This document shows positions 61,619 to 64,000 of a stretch of 64,000 nucleotides of DNA, in pieces. Position numbers and translations under genes: made by a program. This DNA comes from Bacteroidales bacterium (GTDB taxonomy: Bacteria > Bacteroidota > Bacteroidia > Bacteroidales > Muribaculaceae), in assembly GCA_003150235.1 (NCBI GenBank), contig QAMW01000025.1:1-64000 (forward strand), in the 5' to 3' direction. The notes beneath the pieces are model-generated. The model worked only from the letters and a program-made list of their open reading frames with translations. It did no database searches and was not told the DNA's origin. Positions within the stretch are counted from its first letter, which is position 1. Every line of letters starts with the position of its first letter.

Positions 61619-63964
61619 TTAATATACCACGGATACTTCGGTACGGGCAGTGCAGGATGTCTCCGGGACATCAACCGACAACATGCGGGTGGCGGCATCA
61701 TATCGCCATGCCGAGGCATCCACAGTGGTGCCGTTTATCGTCACCTTCCGGGGCTGCGTGGCATTATGGATATTTAAAGTCCATCGGCGGTTTTCGGGCA
61801 GACCGGTTACAGTGCCTTCACGAGGCTCGATAACGTAAGTTTCTGTGTCGCCGGTCACAGTGTGATTAAAACGAGTGGTAGAATATACTGTAGCGTAGTC
61901 GCTGTTGTCGCCGCTATCTTCATACAGTGAACCGTTTCCATCGGAACCCGCTACGACGTTAAGAAGCAGCGAGGTCATTGGAGCGGTGACATTTTTAACC
62001 GTCGGAGCGTTGAACGGGATTACTGCGCCTGCTCTGAAGAAATATGGTATTTCATCGGCTTTGAAGTCCAGAGTCATGACACATGAACCTTCGATAAGCT
62101 CATGGGTTGACATGCTCCACCATGCCCCTTCAGGAAACCATATCTCTTTTGAGCTGATTTTACCGTCGGGTGCGCCCTCGGTTATCGGGGCCACCAATAT
62201 GTCATTACCGAAGAAATATTCACCTTCATATCGGTAAGCCTCTTCCTGACCGGGATATTCGTAATACAAGGGACGGCACATGCCGATACCGGTATCGTAG
62301 GTCTCGCGAGCCATAGTGTATATGTAAGGGAACAGGGCATAGCGTAGCTTCACGGCATCAAGCATATCGGGGAAATTAGGGAATTTCCATATGCGTCGCT
62401 CGATTCGGTCGTCCTTGGTGGCATGGGTACGGAATATCGGTGTAAACACTCCGAACTGAATCCAGCGCAATACAAGTTCCGGGTCGTTCACGGTCTTCTC
62501 GTCAGTAAAGGCGTGACCGCCAAGATCATGCCCCCAATATGCGTAGCCTACATTGGAAGCGGTAGCCGTGAAATAAGGCTGAAAAGCGAGTGTAGGGAAG
62601 TTTATGAGAGCGTCGCCGGAGAAACCGATCTGATAGCGGTGACTGCCAAGCCCTCCCCAGCGATGGAATATCACGGGACGACGGTCGGGACGGTTTTTAA
62701 CCATGTCATTGTAAAATACATGATTGCACCAGAATGTCTGACCAAGACCTGACGTGTACGGACTGGTAAGATGCTGCTGCCAGTCAAGCCACCAGAAATC
62801 CACACCTTCCGATTCATGGTCGCGTATCACATTTTTGAAAAATGACTTTGTGAAATCAGGGAAATCTAGACTCCATGCGATATTGCCGTTTTCATCATAT
62901 TTACCGCCAAGTTCTGATTTCATGGCATTGTAATATGCGGGCGACTCATGGCTGTTAACGCCGTCGGCGGGATGAAGATTAAGCGCAATCTTGAAATTTT
63001 TATCATGAATCTCATCCAGTAGTTTTTCAGGCTCGGGGATAAGATTGGTGTTCCATGACCAGCCGGTCCAACCTCCTATGCCGGCAGAGGCGCTGTTGGC
63101 ATCGCCGTTCCAGTGCCAGTCCATATCAAGAATCATCACGTCGGCGGGTATGCCGTTGCTCTCAAGGTCAGCCATTATCTGACGGTAGTCATCCGAAGAA
63201 TAAGAAGCGTATTTACTGTACCAGTACCCAAATACATAGGCGGGAGGCAACGGGATTTTTCCTGCTATCTTCGTAAAATCGGCTATTGCCTTTTTATATT
63301 CCCGGCCATACCCCATAAAATAAAGGTCGAGGGCATGGGAATCTTTTCTGTCGGTCCACCAGTCGTAACCGACCTCATCATTGGGTTCGAAAGCAAACGA
63401 CCGGCTTCCGTCGGCGCGGGGAGCCGACCACGAATCATCAATCACAGCCCAGCCCGACCGGGAAATGAGACCATATTCAAGTTCGGCTCGTTTATTATCG
63501 CCATTACTTCCATCAAGTGTTCGGCAAGTACCTTTCAAGTTCAAAGGGTCAGGTTTTCCGGGATACCACGTAACCGGTTTTCCGTCATGGTCCATTGTGA
63601 TTGTCAGATTACGGGGCGATGCGGGGAGTGTTTTGGGATTAGTCCCCTTGCGGTATTTAAGATTCAGTTTATCGGTAGAAATGTAGAGATAGTCGTCATC
63701 TTCATTTTTAACAAACTGAGGCACACTGCTCATCTTGCGATTCTGCACCGTAAAAGTAGCACGATCCTCGAATACGCCCTTATCGCTGTATTCGATGCGC
63801 ACCATTTCAGGTGTAAGGATTGTAAAACGCGCATTGCCGGAAACAACAGTCGCTTCCGGTGATGCGACCGGACTCTGCGCTCTCAGCGAGAAAAGTGTCA
63901 TGCCCATACACAGACTACAGGAAAGCCGGAAAAGGCTATTCCGTAAAAATGATGTTTTTTTCAT
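61619..63964 (-). CDS. GH31 alpha-glycosidase
   Basis: The 781-aa exported enzyme has an N-terminal galactose-mutarotase-like beta-sandwich, a TIM barrel (from about 235: PLPPAYVFGYWYSKYASYSS) and two C-terminal beta domains. The nucleophile is Asp394 in FWWLDWQQ and the acid/base is Asp451 in IGFSGD. RTHATKD and ILVAPITE follow as in the family. GH31 covers alpha-glucosidases, isomaltose- and xylose-specific enzymes; with SusB-like GH97 and SusE/F nearby, alpha-glucan oligosaccharides are the best guess. Both start and stop lie in the window. Its promoter would be at or beyond the right edge. Confidence 0.93.
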   Translation of the reverse strand: MKKTSFLRNSLFRLSCSLCMGMTLFSLRAQSPVASPEATVVSGNARFTILTPEMVRIEYSDKGVFEDRATFTVQNRKMSSVPQFVKNEDDDYLYISTDKLNLKYRKGTNPKTLPASPRNLTITMDHDGKPVTWYPGKPDPLNLKGTCRTLDGSNGDNKRAELEYGLISRSGWAVIDDSWSAPRADGSRSFAFEPNDEVGYDWWTDRKDSHALDLYFMGYGREYKKAIADFTKIAGKIPLPPAYVFGYWYSKYASYSSDDYRQIMADLESNGIPADVMILDMDWHWNGDANSASAGIGGWTGWSWNTNLIPEPEKLLDEIHDKNFKIALNLHPADGVNSHESPAYYNAMKSELGGKYDENGNIAWSLDFPDFTKSFFKNVIRDHESEGVDFWWLDWQQHLTSPYTSGLGQTFWCNHVFYNDMVKNRPDRRPVIFHRWGGLGSHRYQIGFSGDALINFPTLAFQPYFTATASNVGYAYWGHDLGGHAFTDEKTVNDPELVLRWIQFGVFTPIFRTHATKDDRIERRIWKFPNFPDMLDAVKLRYALFPYIYTMARETYDTGIGMCRPLYYEYPGQEEAYRYEGEYFFGNDILVAPITEGAPDGKISSKEIWFPEGAWWSMSTHELIEGSCVMTLDFKADEIPYFFRAGAVIPFNAPTVKNVTAPMTSLLLNVVAGSDGNGSLYEDSGDNSDYATVYSTTRFNHTVTGDTETYVIEPREGTVTGLPENRRWTLNIHNATQPRKVTINGTTVDASAWRYDAATRMLSVDVPETSCTARTEVSVVY

Positions 63965-64000
63965 GTTATTTATGATGTTGATTTTGACATTAAAGCCCCG

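Overview
The window looks like a Bacteroidales chromosome segment, most like the gut family Muribaculaceae (family placement is inference; the order is well supported). The support is two SusC/SusD polysaccharide-utilisation loci (PULs), a hybrid two-component regulator, a SusR-like regulator, a FimA/Mfa-type fimbrial lipoprotein, Bacteroidetes promoters of the form TTTG-N19/20-TAnnTTTG, and start codons that mostly lack Shine-Dalgarno sequences. The window is 5'-truncated at the left edge and ends just upstream of a complete GH31 gene on the right.

Layout. (1) 0-3 kb: a large fimbrillin-like lipoprotein whose C-terminus looks like FISUMP plus a CBM26-like domain. (2) 2.9-5.1 kb: a dense cluster of short hairpin repeats (families A, B, C and D, named here), tRNA-Lys(CUU), and a 1.05-kb islet carrying hicA-hicB bounded by a 16-bp duplication of the tRNA 3' end. 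(3) 5.3-22.3 kb: sixteen tightly packed + strand genes that read as one operon. The core is a JAMM/JAB peptidase, an E2-like protein, a 67-aa protein, an E1/ThiF-like protein and a ClpA/B-like double AAA+ unfoldase. Around it are three multi-pass membrane proteins (one with a zinc ribbon, one with an SH3b domain), two paralogous helical proteins, Sel1-type proteins, and an exported WD40-caspase protein with an exported partner. (4) 22.3-22.8 kb: a second cluster of the same hairpin repeats. (5) 22.8-24.6 kb: a convergent two-gene unit, a stand-alone CHASE2 membrane sensor and a small exported protein. (6) 24.8-44.2 kb, - strand: a PUL with SusC, SusD, a carbohydrate-binding protein, GH16, two GH43, GH35, GH105-DUF2264 and DUF4861, followed by galK, galE and a sugar nucleotidyltransferase. 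Its regulator (44.5-48.5 kb, +) is divergent. The enzyme set suggests a galactan with uronic-acid decorations, plausibly type II arabinogalactan. (7) 48.7-64.0 kb, - strand: a Sus-like alpha-glucan PUL with GH31, a SusR-like regulator, SusC, SusD, a four-repeat SusE/F-like lipoprotein, a GH27-like enzyme, a SusB-like GH97 and a second SusE/F-like protein.

The most novel region is the 17-kb operon in (3) with its neighbour (5). It joins a eukaryote-like activation/conjugation/deconjugation set (E1, E2, JAB) to an AAA+ unfoldase, membrane proteins and an extracytoplasmic caspase. I infer a stress- or conflict-response system in which protein tagging and unfolding in the cytoplasm is linked across the membrane to caspase activity. 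No function has been shown here, and the modifier itself is not identified with confidence.
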